Part shown: positions 1 through 6,564 of the stretch, piece after piece
How the letters are laid out: every line of letters starts with the position of its first letter
Numbering within the stretch: position 1 is the stretch's first letter
From: Candidatus Tayloriibacteriota bacterium
GTDB lineage: Bacteria > Patescibacteriota > Minisyncoccia > Phycocordibacterales > PALSA-1337
Length of the DNA stretch: 13,732 nucleotides
NCBI GenBank assembly: GCA_023269245.1
Contig: JAHFMB010000013.1
Location: 1 to 13,732 of the forward strand
Reading direction: 5' to 3'
Made by a program: the position numbers and the translations under genes
Notes under the pieces: model-generated
The model's database searches: none
What the model saw: the letters and a program-made list of their open reading frames with translations, nothing else
What the model was told of the DNA's origin: nothing

Positions 1-24
1 AGCATCACCGTGTGACGCTTTTTA
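1..24 (+). terminator. Possible intrinsic terminator of a gene upstream of the window
   Basis: An 8-bp imperfect inverted repeat (AGCATCAC with GTGACGCT, one A/C mismatch) closes a short loop and is followed by TTTTT at 19-23. This fits a terminator for a plus-strand gene lying left of the window. The hairpin also lies just downstream of the minus-strand tRNA, where the mismatch becomes a G-U pair, so it could act in both directions. The left edge is cut by the window, so the full stem cannot be judged. Confidence 0.35.
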
Positions 25-27
25 TGT

Positions 28-103
28 TGGCTCCGCGGCCAGGGATCGAACCTGGGACATCCTCGTTAACAGCGAGGCGCTCTACCGGCTGAGCTACCGC
101 GGA
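28..103 (-). tRNA. tRNA-Asn (anticodon GTT)
   Basis: Read on the minus strand this is a complete 76-nt cloverleaf. The acceptor stem TCCGCGG pairs with CCGCGGA, the D arm is GCTC/GAGC, and the anticodon stem CCTCG/CGAGG carries loop CTGTTAA with anticodon GTT, read as asparagine. The T arm is CCAGG, TTCGATC, CCTGG. The discriminator base is G and the 3' CCA is encoded at 28-30, so no CCA addition is needed for maturation. A weak -10-like hexamer, GATAGT on the minus strand (113-118), lies 9 bp before the 5' end with no convincing -35. The gene is single and not part of a visible tRNA cluster. Confidence 0.97.
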
Positions 104-177
104 ATAATTTCGACTATCATTCAATAACCGAACATGTAAGAATGTATCACATCTTACCTGGTAAATCAAAATCATCT

Positions 178-399
178 ATGCTCATTAGGATTCATGTAAC
201 GACAGACGCGAAGGAGGAACTCATACAAAAGGTGGACGATAACCGCTACGACATTGCGGTACGCGAGCCGGCAGAAGATAATCGAGCCAATCAACGCGTG
301 TTAGAAATTATGGAGACATTGCATCCATCTCAGTATGCACGGATTATAAGCGGATACCATGCTTCCGCAAAAATTATTTCCCTAGAAAAGAAAAGCTGA
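178..399 (+). CDS. DUF167 / YggU-family small protein
   Basis: This 73-residue protein matches the DUF167 (UPF0235, YggU) fold family. It has an N-terminal strand with a D-A-K motif (residues 10-12), the family core P-A-E-D-N-R-A-N at 31-38 (usual form PxxGxAN), and the C-terminal S-G-Y-H-A-S-A-K at 58-65 (usual form SGxxSxxK). The biochemical role of the family is not established, so I give none. An upstream in-frame ATG at 142 would add 12 residues, but the family normally begins directly at the first strand, so I chose 178. No Shine-Dalgarno site or convincing promoter is visible. The stop is followed at once by the -10 element of the hibernation-factor gene. Confidence 0.8.
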   Translation: MLIRIHVTTDAKEELIQKVDDNRYDIAVREPAEDNRANQRVLEIMETLHPSQYARIISGYHASAKIISLEKKS

Positions 400-405
400 T
401 ATACT
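400..405 (+). promoter_or_regulatory. -10 element of the hibernation-factor gene
   Basis: TATACT ends 6 bp before the ATG at 412, which would put the transcription start on or beside the start codon (leaderless mRNA). It overlaps the stop region of the preceding gene. The -35 region (TTTCCC at 377-382) is weak. Confidence 0.6.
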
Positions 406-411
406 GTTGCC

Positions 412-789
412 ATGAATATACACATCAAGACAACCAACATAACGTTGACCGATGCAATTTCTGATTATGTGAACAAGAGACTCGACAAGATTGAAAAATT
501 AACCAGCGACGACCCATCCACACAGTGCGATGTCGAACTGGCGAGGACGACCACACACCACAATAAAGGTGATATTTTCAAGGCTGAGATACACCTTGTC
601 GGGGCGAATGGACTCAATATTTACGCTTCTATCGAAGGGGAAGATTTGTATGGGGCAGTGGATCAAGTTCGCGATGCTGTGGTGCGCGATTTTACCTCTA
701 CGCGAAAAAAGCAGTCGTCCCGCATTCGCCGTGGAGGGGCACGCATCAAGCAGATGATGAAAGGACTTTGGTCGCGAGGCGCCAATTAA
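412..789 (+). CDS. hpf: Ribosome hibernation promoting factor, short form (HPF/RaiA)
   Basis: The 125-residue product matches the sigma-54 modulation/S30AE family. These proteins bind the small ribosomal subunit in the mRNA/tRNA channel and silence ribosomes in resting cells. The domain spans about residues 1-98, with the typical start M-N-I-H-I-K, the segment D-Y-V-N-K-R-L-D-K-I-E-K-L, and the beta hairpin with A-E-I-H-L. The last 28 residues are strongly basic (R-K-K, R-I-R-R, a C-terminal R), longer than in E. coli HPF (95 aa) and suited to RNA binding. It lacks the dimerisation domain of long HPF, so 100S formation would need another factor. The ATG at 412 is fixed by the -10 box 6 bp upstream. 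I cannot distinguish the HPF from the RaiA/YfiA subtype by eye. Confidence 0.9.
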   Translation: MNIHIKTTNITLTDAISDYVNKRLDKIEKLTSDDPSTQCDVELARTTTHHNKGDIFKAEIHLVGANGLNIYASIEGEDLYGAVDQVRDAVVRDFTSTRKKQSSRIRRGGARIKQMMKGLWSRGAN

Positions 790-810
790 TAATCTGACAT
801 TTATACTAGT

Positions 811-993
811 ATGAATAAAAAATCGTTTTTTAGTTTGGCCGAACTGAGACAGCCAGTCAATCAGTGGTTATGCATTGCGTTTATCGGCATATTCTGTTTT
901 TGGACCATTCTCTTTTATTTTACCTCGAAAGCCGAAGCGGTGGGCAAGACATTTAGTATCATTGATGTCTCGTCCTACACTTCAACCGAATAG
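811..993 (+). CDS. Small single-span membrane protein, unknown function
   Basis: This is a 60-residue ORF with a polar, slightly basic N-terminus, one strong hydrophobic segment at about 19-39 (rich in Phe, Ile and Trp) and a short polar tail. A single inner-membrane helix is likely; I do not recognise a family. A -10-like TATACT (802-807) ends only 3 bp before the ATG, and GACATT (796-801) lies 9 bp before it, so a promoter is plausible. The last 19 bp overlap the 3' end of the convergent fmt gene, and no terminator separates them. It could be a chance ORF, but the clean membrane helix and promoter-like element favour a real gene. Confidence 0.5.
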   Translation: MNKKSFFSLAELRQPVNQWLCIAFIGIFCFWTILFYFTSKAEAVGKTFSIIDVSSYTSTE

Positions 994-1847
994 CCGTTCT
1001 TGAAGTCCGCGAAGCTCATCTCCTTTCCTCCTTCGGGGATGACTTTTTCGATGACAAGTTTCCCGGAAATGAACTGGGCTGAAGTAATTTTCACACGAAG
1101 CCGGTTGCCGTTTTTTTCAATGAAAAAATATGCCTGCGGCCATTGATGGTAGGCCTGAATCTTGCGAAAATTTTCATACGGATCACCGGCAAGATCAATA
1201 CAGGCATCTTCCTTTTCAATTTTTTTTGTGTAGGTCGCCTGAGCATGATTCTGCTCTTGTTCGGTGATGGTTCCTGCCACCCAATCGGAAAGAATAGAGG
1301 CAAGCAATTGCGCCCCCTCGCGAGCCATGCGTTCCTCAAACTCTTCGTAGATAGGCCACTCGCTCACCACAATTTCCTTTTGTGCGAGGATCGGCCCTTG
1401 GTCCATTTCTTTGGTGAGGCGCATGATGGTGACGCCGGTATGCTTGGCGTCGTCAAGCATAGCTGTCGGCAGCGGGGAGGCGCCACGATAGCGTGGTAGG
1501 AGCGATGGATGGACATTGAGCGTTTTGCCTGGAGGTATGTTCAATAATTCTTCAGGAAATAGTTTTCCATACGAGGCGACAATATAGACATCACAGGTCT
1601 TTTGTTTGAGTACATCCAAAAAACCTCGGTCAATTGTGGGGGGATCGAACACTTCTATCGAATGTTCCTGTGCCCACATTTTCACCACATTTGGCGTGAG
1701 GACAAGCTTGCGGCCTTGAGGCTTGTCGGGCGTTGTCACTATGAAAGTGGGCTTCAATCCGATTTTTTCCAATTCATCCAACACAATCACAGATAATCGG
1801 GATGACCCGAAGAAGGCGAAGGTGCACGTTGAGGGCGTCGTTGTCAT
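975..1847 (-). CDS. fmt: Methionyl-tRNA formyltransferase
   Basis: The enzyme transfers a formyl group from 10-formyl-tetrahydrofolate to initiator Met-tRNA in the cytoplasm. The 290-residue protein has the N-terminal formyltransferase fold with F-F-G-S (12-15) and T-P-D-K-P-Q-G-R (39-46). The catalytic signature N-V-H-P-S-L-L-P at 111-118 carries Asn111 and His113, followed by R-Y-R-G. The catalytic Asp is in M-D-Q-G-P-I-L, Asp149. The C-terminal OB-like tRNA-binding domain (about 205-290) is present but compact; the E. coli protein is about 315 aa. It lies 31 bp downstream of def on the same strand, giving the conserved priA-def-fmt order. A hexamer TAATCT 7 bp before the ATG suggests its own leaderless transcript as well. 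Its 3' end overlaps a small convergent gene. Confidence 0.97.
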   Translation of the reverse strand: MTTTPSTCTFAFFGSSRLSVIVLDELEKIGLKPTFIVTTPDKPQGRKLVLTPNVVKMWAQEHSIEVFDPPTIDRGFLDVLKQKTCDVYIVASYGKLFPEELLNIPPGKTLNVHPSLLPRYRGASPLPTAMLDDAKHTGVTIMRLTKEMDQGPILAQKEIVVSEWPIYEEFEERMAREGAQLLASILSDWVAGTITEQEQNHAQATYTKKIEKEDACIDLAGDPYENFRKIQAYHQWPQAYFFIEKNGNRLRVKITSAQFISGKLVIEKVIPEGGKEMSFADFKNGYSVEV

Positions 1848-1854
1848 GGGATAG

Positions 1855-1860
1855 AGATTA
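1855..1860 (-). promoter_or_regulatory. -10 element of fmt
   Basis: On the minus strand TAATCT ends 7 bp before the fmt ATG, the spacing expected for a leaderless transcript. No good -35 is seen, so this may only supplement read-through from def. Confidence 0.4.
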
Positions 1861-1878
1861 CTTATTGCTCGTTTTCAA

Positions 1879-2409
1879 TTATTTCTTTTGCAGCTCTTTG
1901 ATTTCTTCTTCGCTCATCTCCCAGACATGTTCAGCTTTATCGATGAACAGCTCGCCGTTGAGGTGGTCGGTTTCATGCTGGAATATCTGTGCCAAAAGGC
2001 CGCTGGCTCCGCGCTCGATCTTCCGGCCCTTTTCGTTGTATGCGCGCATAGTGACTCGGGTCGAACGCTTTACTTTGCCATAGAGCCAACGGACTGACAG
2101 GCACCCTTCCTCCATTTCTTTTTTTTCGCGAGACAGCTTGAGGATTTCGGGGTTGATAAACACAAGATTGCTATCATCACCGGTATATGTCTTGTCCGCT
2201 TGTTTCAACAGACTCCCTGAAACAACAAAAATTCTCAGTGGCGAACCGATCTGAGGCGCAGCGATGGCGATACCGTCTTTCTGCGAGGCCATGGCCTCAG
2301 CCATGTCGGCAATGACGTTTTGTATTGCCAGAGAGCTGATATCGGCAATGGGCACGGTTTTTGCCTTGTGGTGAAGAATGGGATTGTCGCGCTGGACGAT
2401 ATCTTTCAT
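1879..2409 (-). CDS. def: Peptide deformylase
   Basis: This metal-dependent hydrolase removes the N-formyl group from nascent proteins and works directly after Fmt. The 176-residue protein has all three family motifs: G-I-A-I-A-A-P-Q-I-G at 46-55, E-G-C-L-S at 101-105 with metal ligand Cys103, and H-E-T-D-H at 145-149 with ligands His145 and His149 and catalytic Glu146. Length is normal for a type 1 enzyme. A longer reading from a TTG at 2415 adds only two residues. I chose the ATG at 2409 because a well-spaced promoter (TTTACT, 17 bp, TACAGT) ends 6 bp before it and the protein then starts M-K-D-I-V like its relatives. It lies 25 bp after priA and 31 bp before fmt. Confidence 0.97.
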   Translation of the reverse strand: MKDIVQRDNPILHHKAKTVPIADISSLAIQNVIADMAEAMASQKDGIAIAAPQIGSPLRIFVVSGSLLKQADKTYTGDDSNLVFINPEILKLSREKKEMEEGCLSVRWLYGKVKRSTRVTMRAYNEKGRKIERGASGLLAQIFQHETDHLNGELFIDKAEHVWEMSEEEIKELQKK

Positions 2410-2415
2410 GGGCAA

Positions 2416-2444
2416 ACTGTAACAGGAAAATGCGCTATAGTAAA
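2416..2444 (-). promoter_or_regulatory. Promoter of def
   Basis: Minus-strand -35 TTTACT (2439-2444), 17-bp spacer, -10 TACAGT (2416-2421), then 6 bp to the def ATG. The -35 lies inside the last codons of priA. The position predicts a leaderless def mRNA. Confidence 0.5.
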
Positions 2445-4429
2445 CTCTCGGGGTCTATTTTGACTTTGACGTTCGGTGGCAGATTTCGGAGGATGCTGAT
2501 AAGGTCTGAGTTGGGCCACCCACCTTCGGGGAGCTTGAGCAGGCCGTGAATGATGGAGTTGCCGCGTGCGGTGGCAGTGAATGCGGGAAAGACATCAATC
2601 TCACGAGGTGACAAAAGCCGCTGTACTTCCGCCATGTCAGTCGCAATTTTTTCCTTTTTTCCTTCAATGGAAACTTTGATGAGCGTCGAATAGGGAGGAT
2701 AGCTAAACTGTTTTCGCTCGGCCAGAGTTGACCGGTAAAAATCGCTGATGTTGCCCTTGAGTGCATATTCGAAGACTTTTTCATCGGCTTTTCTCGATTG
2801 CACCAGAATAGAGCGGCTGGCAAGATTTCTTAGTCGGCATACTGTGTACATAATCTTCTCCTGAATACGGAAATCAGGGAGTGCAAACAGTGAGTCGAGA
2901 GAAACGACGGCGGCATGGTCGACTTTTTCGTACAGATACACCAGCGCCATCTCAGTTCCGAGCAGGATGCTCCCAGGCTTTGCGCGGAACTTTTCAAGTA
3001 CCGCGTAGATCTGCGCGTCAGTTTTTGTCGAGTCTGCATCAATTTTGAATATGTCTATGTCCGGAAAAAGCCGGTGCAGCTCTTCGTATACACGGTCGAT
3101 GCCGATACCGAGCGGGGTGAGGCGCCAGCTGTCGCATTTTTTACATTTTTCGTTGGCGTCGCGACGCTCTCCGCAGACATGGCACATAAAAAAGTTTTTC
3201 CCGGAGCTCTTGGATGCGTGCAACACCATCGGCGCGCTGCAATTGACGCATGACACAATCGATTCACAATCGCTGCAAACTGTGACCGGGGAAAGGCCAC
3301 GCCGGATCGTGAGCATAAAAAGGTGCGTATTGTTCTCCTGGTTGTACGTAATCAACTCCTCGAGTTCTGGAGACACGATGCGGAACTTCGGAGTCTCAGT
3401 ATCTTTATTTGGATCTGCCACCATACCTGACTCGTGCGGTTGGTGCTGTGAATCAGTTTTCCACGACACTCCGCTTTTCATGTCTACAAGCACGTCTTGA
3501 GCACTTGAAATGGAGCGCCACTTGAAAGGGGATCCCTGGGCGATTTCGTGGGTATCGACTCGGTGGAGAGTCTCGGTGCGTAGCATGCTGTCCGCGCGAT
3601 ACACGGTCTGTTTTTGCGTACGCGCGATGGTCTCAATAGCATGGCGGATGTCTAGATACGGGTGTTTTTGACTTATCCAGCCGCGGCCGTTTTCGCGCTC
3701 AATGATGATGCTATCAACATCGGGGCGCGGGAGTACTGAAAATGATCCGGTGGCGACTACTACCACCGGATGTGCCGTTTCGCTGATGAGTTTCCATGTG
3801 TCAATTATTTCCTTTGGGCTTAGTTTGCTGTGAAGAGCAAACATGTACCCTTCAATGCCTTTGGTGAGCGAAGCCGAAAGCGTTTTTACGTCCTCAACGC
3901 CGGGCACATATATAATAACCGAACGTTTTCGAGCAAATTCTTGCCGGATAAGGCTGCGCCACGATCCGAGCCTGTCCTCATCGTCGCCCTGAATGGCGTA
4001 TGTTTCATCAATCGCCGTTGAGCCTTTGATCTCATTGAATAATCGGTTTTGATGAACAGGCAGATCAATTTTGTGCGCATGTTCCAGGAGCGCATCAGAA
4101 ATGAGCGCGTCGATGACCGATCCAATGCTTGAAGCGTAATAGTCCGCGAGGATGCGGCAGGCGTCCATGAATGTCTGAGGGAAGAAGGCTGTCGCCTTGA
4201 TCCTGCCGAGCTTTTTGAGCTGAAATGAGGCATCTTTTATTTCCGCCTTAACATCTGCTGCGGGCCGGGTTGCAACGACGATGCCATGGATGTGTTTTGA
4301 GCGAAGCGGGACGGATACGATGGCTCCGAGCGGAACGTCCGATGCAGTGAAATAGGAAAGTTCGCCGGCCACTTTTGATCGGGTAAGGGGAATGACGGTG
4401 ATGATCTGCATGGTAGGTGCGCTCTTCAT
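2435..4429 (-). CDS. priA: PriA-like primosomal protein N' with degenerate helicase motifs
   Basis: PriA recognises stalled forks and reloads the replisome. This 664-residue protein keeps the family layout: an N-terminal DNA-binding domain (about 7-115), a helicase-like region (about 140-545) and the C-terminal E-R-K-Q-F-S-Y-P-P-Y block at 571-580. The eight zinc-site cysteines are all present (385, 388, 394, 397, 416, 419, 429, 432). The ATPase motifs are not. The Walker A region (about 147-157) has no G-x-G-K-T/S, the DEEH box reads E-R-E-N at 244-247, G-S-A-T-P is replaced, motif V keeps G-T-E-M (491-494) but loses K-G-H, and motif VI (Q-V-A-G-R-A-G-R) is replaced around 529-539. It is therefore probably a DNA- and partner-binding loader rather than a motor. 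The frame is open throughout, so this is not a frameshift pseudogene. ATG 4411 (residue 7) is an alternative start, but the promoter fits 4429. It heads the priA-def-fmt group. Confidence 0.92.
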   Translation of the reverse strand: MKSAPTMQIITVIPLTRSKVAGELSYFTASDVPLGAIVSVPLRSKHIHGIVVATRPAADVKAEIKDASFQLKKLGRIKATAFFPQTFMDACRILADYYASSIGSVIDALISDALLEHAHKIDLPVHQNRLFNEIKGSTAIDETYAIQGDDEDRLGSWRSLIRQEFARKRSVIIYVPGVEDVKTLSASLTKGIEGYMFALHSKLSPKEIIDTWKLISETAHPVVVVATGSFSVLPRPDVDSIIIERENGRGWISQKHPYLDIRHAIETIARTQKQTVYRADSMLRTETLHRVDTHEIAQGSPFKWRSISSAQDVLVDMKSGVSWKTDSQHQPHESGMVADPNKDTETPKFRIVSPELEELITYNQENNTHLFMLTIRRGLSPVTVCSDCESIVSCVNCSAPMVLHASKSSGKNFFMCHVCGERRDANEKCKKCDSWRLTPLGIGIDRVYEELHRLFPDIDIFKIDADSTKTDAQIYAVLEKFRAKPGSILLGTEMALVYLYEKVDHAAVVSLDSLFALPDFRIQEKIMYTVCRLRNLASRSILVQSRKADEKVFEYALKGNISDFYRSTLAERKQFSYPPYSTLIKVSIEGKKEKIATDMAEVQRLLSPREIDVFPAFTATARGNSIIHGLLKLPEGGWPNSDLISILRNLPPNVKVKIDPESLL

Positions 4430-4436
4430 TGGTGTA

Positions 4437-4465
4437 TTTATACCTTTATTCTAAGCGAATGTGCA
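4437..4465 (-). promoter_or_regulatory. Promoter of priA
   Basis: Minus strand: weak -35 TGCACA (4460-4465), 17-bp spacer, -10 TATAAA (4437-4442), 7 bp to the priA ATG. It supports the ATG at 4429 and a leaderless transcript. It is back to back with the promoter of the divergent gene. Confidence 0.55.
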
Positions 4466-4468
4466 GGG

Positions 4469-4496
4469 TTGACATAAATGCAGATTGTTATATTAT
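4469..4496 (+). promoter_or_regulatory. Strong promoter of the four-span membrane protein gene
   Basis: Consensus -35 TTGACA (4469-4474), 16-bp spacer, -10 TATTAT (4491-4496). Transcription should start near 4503, downstream of the ATG at 4478. This rules that ATG out for this transcript and leaves a leader of about 30 nt. Confidence 0.65.
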
Positions 4497-4520
4497 CCAT
4501 CGTGTATATAACTTCAACAC

Positions 4521-4525
4521 GGAGG
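4521..4525 (+). promoter_or_regulatory. Shine-Dalgarno site deciding a TTG start
   Basis: GGAGG lies 6 bp before the in-frame TTG at 4532, ideal spacing. It is the only clear Shine-Dalgarno sequence in front of a gene in this window and the main reason for choosing TTG over the upstream ATG. Confidence 0.6.
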
Positions 4526-4531
4526 TGTTCC

Positions 4532-5074
4532 TTGAATTTATTCACGCAGTTGGATGATTGGATGTTCGACGCGGGATTTCAGCGATTTGCGCACTGGTTT
4601 CAGAGGCTCACGGGGAAGAACAATTTTTTTCTCGCGCGATATGTGCCGTGCATGATAATTGGCATGTTGGCGATAGTTGGGCTTTGGCATCCTGCCGTTT
4701 TCATCGTCAGCATTATGTCATTGGTAAACCTGCCTGTGACATTTCGTGTTGTCGCGCAAATAGAAAGACAGTTTGCTAAAGATTCAACTTCACGCACCAT
4801 GAACCCCTTGAGAGCTCACCCGTTGGGGATAAAGCTGCGGCTGTTGGTCACTTTTGTCTTAGGGATTCCATTTTGGCAATGGCTGTTCATGTTTACATCG
4901 ATGCATGAAGTAACATATGGCTGTGCAATGGTAACCATGCACGCGTCACTCATTTCGGTAATTTACTTTATCTCGTGCACGCCGCTGCCTCCAGGTGAGA
5001 GCAAATTCAAAAAATGGCTGACTTCGTTGAAGGAGTCATTTTCTGAATTTCAACCGCAAGTTAGTCCCACCTAA
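4532..5074 (+). CDS. Four-span membrane protein, unknown function
   Basis: I do not recognise a characterised family. From the TTG start the product has 180 residues. An amphipathic, Trp/Phe-rich N-terminus (1-30) is followed by hydrophobic segments at about 34-52, 54-75, 101-121 and 127-149, a P-L-P-P-G-E motif at 151-156 and a charged, probably cytoplasmic tail. No catalytic motif is visible. An ATG at 4478 in the same frame would add 18 residues, but it lies inside the promoter. The gene has its own strong promoter, a Shine-Dalgarno site and a downstream terminator, so it looks like a separate transcription unit between divergent priA and co-directional murA. Nothing in the context shows a function. 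Confidence 0.75.
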   Translation: MNLFTQLDDWMFDAGFQRFAHWFQRLTGKNNFFLARYVPCMIIGMLAIVGLWHPAVFIVSIMSLVNLPVTFRVVAQIERQFAKDSTSRTMNPLRAHPLGIKLRLLVTFVLGIPFWQWLFMFTSMHEVTYGCAMVTMHASLISVIYFISCTPLPPGESKFKKWLTSLKESFSEFQPQVSPT

Positions 5075-5103
5075 GCAATGTTCCTCCGAAACCGTGAACC
5101 GTT

Positions 5104-5143
5104 ACCGTCGTCCCGTGGGTCATGCCATGGGGCGGTTTTGTTT
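5104..5143 (+). terminator. Intrinsic terminator before murA
   Basis: CCCGTGG (5112-5118) and CCATGGG (5125-5131) form a 7-bp stem with one G-U pair and a 6-nt loop. A short outer ACCG/CGGT pairing may extend it. TTTTGTTT follows. It ends the upstream membrane-protein unit, and its T-rich tail overlaps the likely -35 of murA. Confidence 0.65.
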
Positions 5144-5170
5144 GTGAAGAACTAAAAAAAATACTACAAT
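5142..5170 (+). promoter_or_regulatory. Promoter of murA
   Basis: -35 TTGTGA (5142-5147), 17-bp spacer, -10 TACAAT (5165-5170), giving a leader of about 11 nt before the ATG at 5189. An alternative -10, TATGCT (5172-5177), would give a still shorter leader. No Shine-Dalgarno site is seen. Confidence 0.5.
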
Positions 5171-5188
5171 ATATGCTCGCTCATCAAT

Positions 5189-6517
5189 ATGTACACAAAA
5201 GATCAGAAAGACCAATTTGTCATACAGGGCCTCGCTGGTGCGCGAACTCTCAAAGGTTCCGTGACTATTAATGGCGCAAAAAACTCCGCACTCAAAGCCA
5301 TGGCGGCGGCCATCTTGTTTGATGGCCCGGTCACCTTGGAAAATGTCCCAGACAACAGCGATATTCAAACCCTGACGACAATTCTCAAAAAATTGGGCGC
5401 TTCAGTTACGCGAGAGAGTAAGCCTGGACAAACAGTAACCATCGATTCAACCTCGATAGACTCAACTCATATTGATGATGACTTGGCAAAAGGCATGAGA
5501 GCCTCGGTGGTCTTGACTGGTCCGATGCTGGCTCGTTACAAAAAAGTGGCGTTTCCTGCTCCGGGAGGGTGTGTCATTGGTGCTCGCCCGATTGATTTGT
5601 TTTTGTCTGGATACGAAATGATGGGGGCCACCGTTGATGAACATGATTGTGTCTACGATATTTCAGTTACCAGTGAGCTTGGTGGAACGACGATTACATT
5701 CAAGAAAATATCAGTGGGGGCAACCGAGACACTCATGATGGCTGCCGTGCTGGCTCAAGGAACAACCGTACTCAACAATTGTGCACGCGAGCCCGAGATT
5801 GCCAATGTAGCGGAATGGCTCAATGCATCAGGTGCGCATATTTCAGGCATTGGCACAGCAACACTTACTATTGTTGGAACTGGTGGCAAGCTGCTCTCCG
5901 CCAAGAAATCATTTGTGACCATCCCTGATCGCATCACCGCAGGAAGTTTTCTTATATTAGGAGCATTATGTGCTGAGGAGTTGACTATCGAAAATTGCAG
6001 ACCAGATCACATGGAGTCGATCACTACATTGCTAACTGAGTCTGGAGCTGATATTGAGATCAAGAAGGACTCGCTCGTTATCCGAAACAGTTCAAAACCA
6101 GTTGTCTACAAACCAATCACGCGCGTACAGACACTCGAGTACCCTGGATTCCCGACCGATCTCCAATCTCCACTCGTAACTTTTTTGACGCAATGTTCAG
6201 GACAGAGCACGGTCATCGAGACAATTTTTGAGGGGCGATTCAAGTATGTTCAAGATTTACAAAAGATGGGAGCACAGATTACCCAACACAATTCTCATGA
6301 AGTGATGGTAGAGGGTCCAACAGCATTGCATGAAGTAGAGGGGAGTCAACAGCTCATGGCTCACGATATTCGCGCCGGATTTGCCATTGTGATTGCGGCC
6401 CTTCTTGGGAAAGGAACATTCACCGTCAACAACGTTCATTTGATTGATAGAGGATACGAAAAATTGGAGGAAACATTGGGAAGATTGGGGGCACGTGTTG
6501 TGAGAGTCAAAAAATAA
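5189..6517 (+). CDS. murA: UDP-N-acetylglucosamine 1-carboxyvinyltransferase
   Basis: MurA catalyses the first committed step of peptidoglycan synthesis, adding enolpyruvate from PEP to UDP-GlcNAc in the cytoplasm. The 442-residue protein shows the two-domain EPSP-synthase-type inside-out barrel. Key sites are Lys31-Asn32 in N-G-A-K-N-S, Arg104 in M-R-A-S, and the catalytic loop P-G-G-C-V-I-G-A-R-P with Cys128, the usual fosfomycin target. Further sites are P-D-R-I-T-A-G (246-252), F-P-T-D-L-Q with Asp324, F-E-G-R-F-K (347-352) and D-I-R-A with Arg395. The active-site Cys predicts fosfomycin sensitivity if the drug enters. Length is slightly above E. coli MurA (419 aa). It is followed 47 bp later by mreB, linking wall precursor synthesis with cell shape. 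Confidence 0.97.
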   Translation: MYTKDQKDQFVIQGLAGARTLKGSVTINGAKNSALKAMAAAILFDGPVTLENVPDNSDIQTLTTILKKLGASVTRESKPGQTVTIDSTSIDSTHIDDDLAKGMRASVVLTGPMLARYKKVAFPAPGGCVIGARPIDLFLSGYEMMGATVDEHDCVYDISVTSELGGTTITFKKISVGATETLMMAAVLAQGTTVLNNCAREPEIANVAEWLNASGAHISGIGTATLTIVGTGGKLLSAKKSFVTIPDRITAGSFLILGALCAEELTIENCRPDHMESITTLLTESGADIEIKKDSLVIRNSSKPVVYKPITRVQTLEYPGFPTDLQSPLVTFLTQCSGQSTVIETIFEGRFKYVQDLQKMGAQITQHNSHEVMVEGPTALHEVEGSQQLMAHDIRAGFAIVIAALLGKGTFTVNNVHLIDRGYEKLEETLGRLGARVVRVKK

Positions 6518-6526
6518 TTTTCCGCA

Positions 6527-6554
6527 TTGAACCTCTCCATAGGTATGCTATAGT
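6527..6554 (+). promoter_or_regulatory. Promoter of the first mreB
   Basis: -35 TTGAAC (6527-6532), 16-bp spacer, -10 TATAGT (6549-6554), then 10 bp to the ATG. This is among the better promoters here and suggests a leader of only a few bases. Confidence 0.65.
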
Positions 6555-6564
6555 CAGTTCACCT

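Noticed and set aside
142..177. Longer N-terminus for the DUF167 protein starting at 142
   Set aside because: The extra 12 residues fall outside the conserved family fold and no promoter or ribosome site supports that ATG over the one at 178.
1143..1499. 118-codon plus-strand ORF within fmt
   Set aside because: It lies wholly antisense to a clear formyltransferase with all catalytic motifs and looks like a frame shadow.
3045..3500. 151-codon plus-strand ORF within priA
   Set aside because: Antisense to the zinc-site region of priA, Ser-rich and without its own signals.
2435..4429. priA as a pseudogene
   Set aside because: The frame is open over 664 codons, the zinc cysteines and the C-terminal block are intact, and a promoter is present; selective motif loss fits a changed function better than decay.
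4430..4531. Divergent intergenic region as a riboswitch or small RNA
   Set aside because: Both sides are explained by back-to-back promoters and a short leader with a Shine-Dalgarno site; no extended base pairing is apparent.
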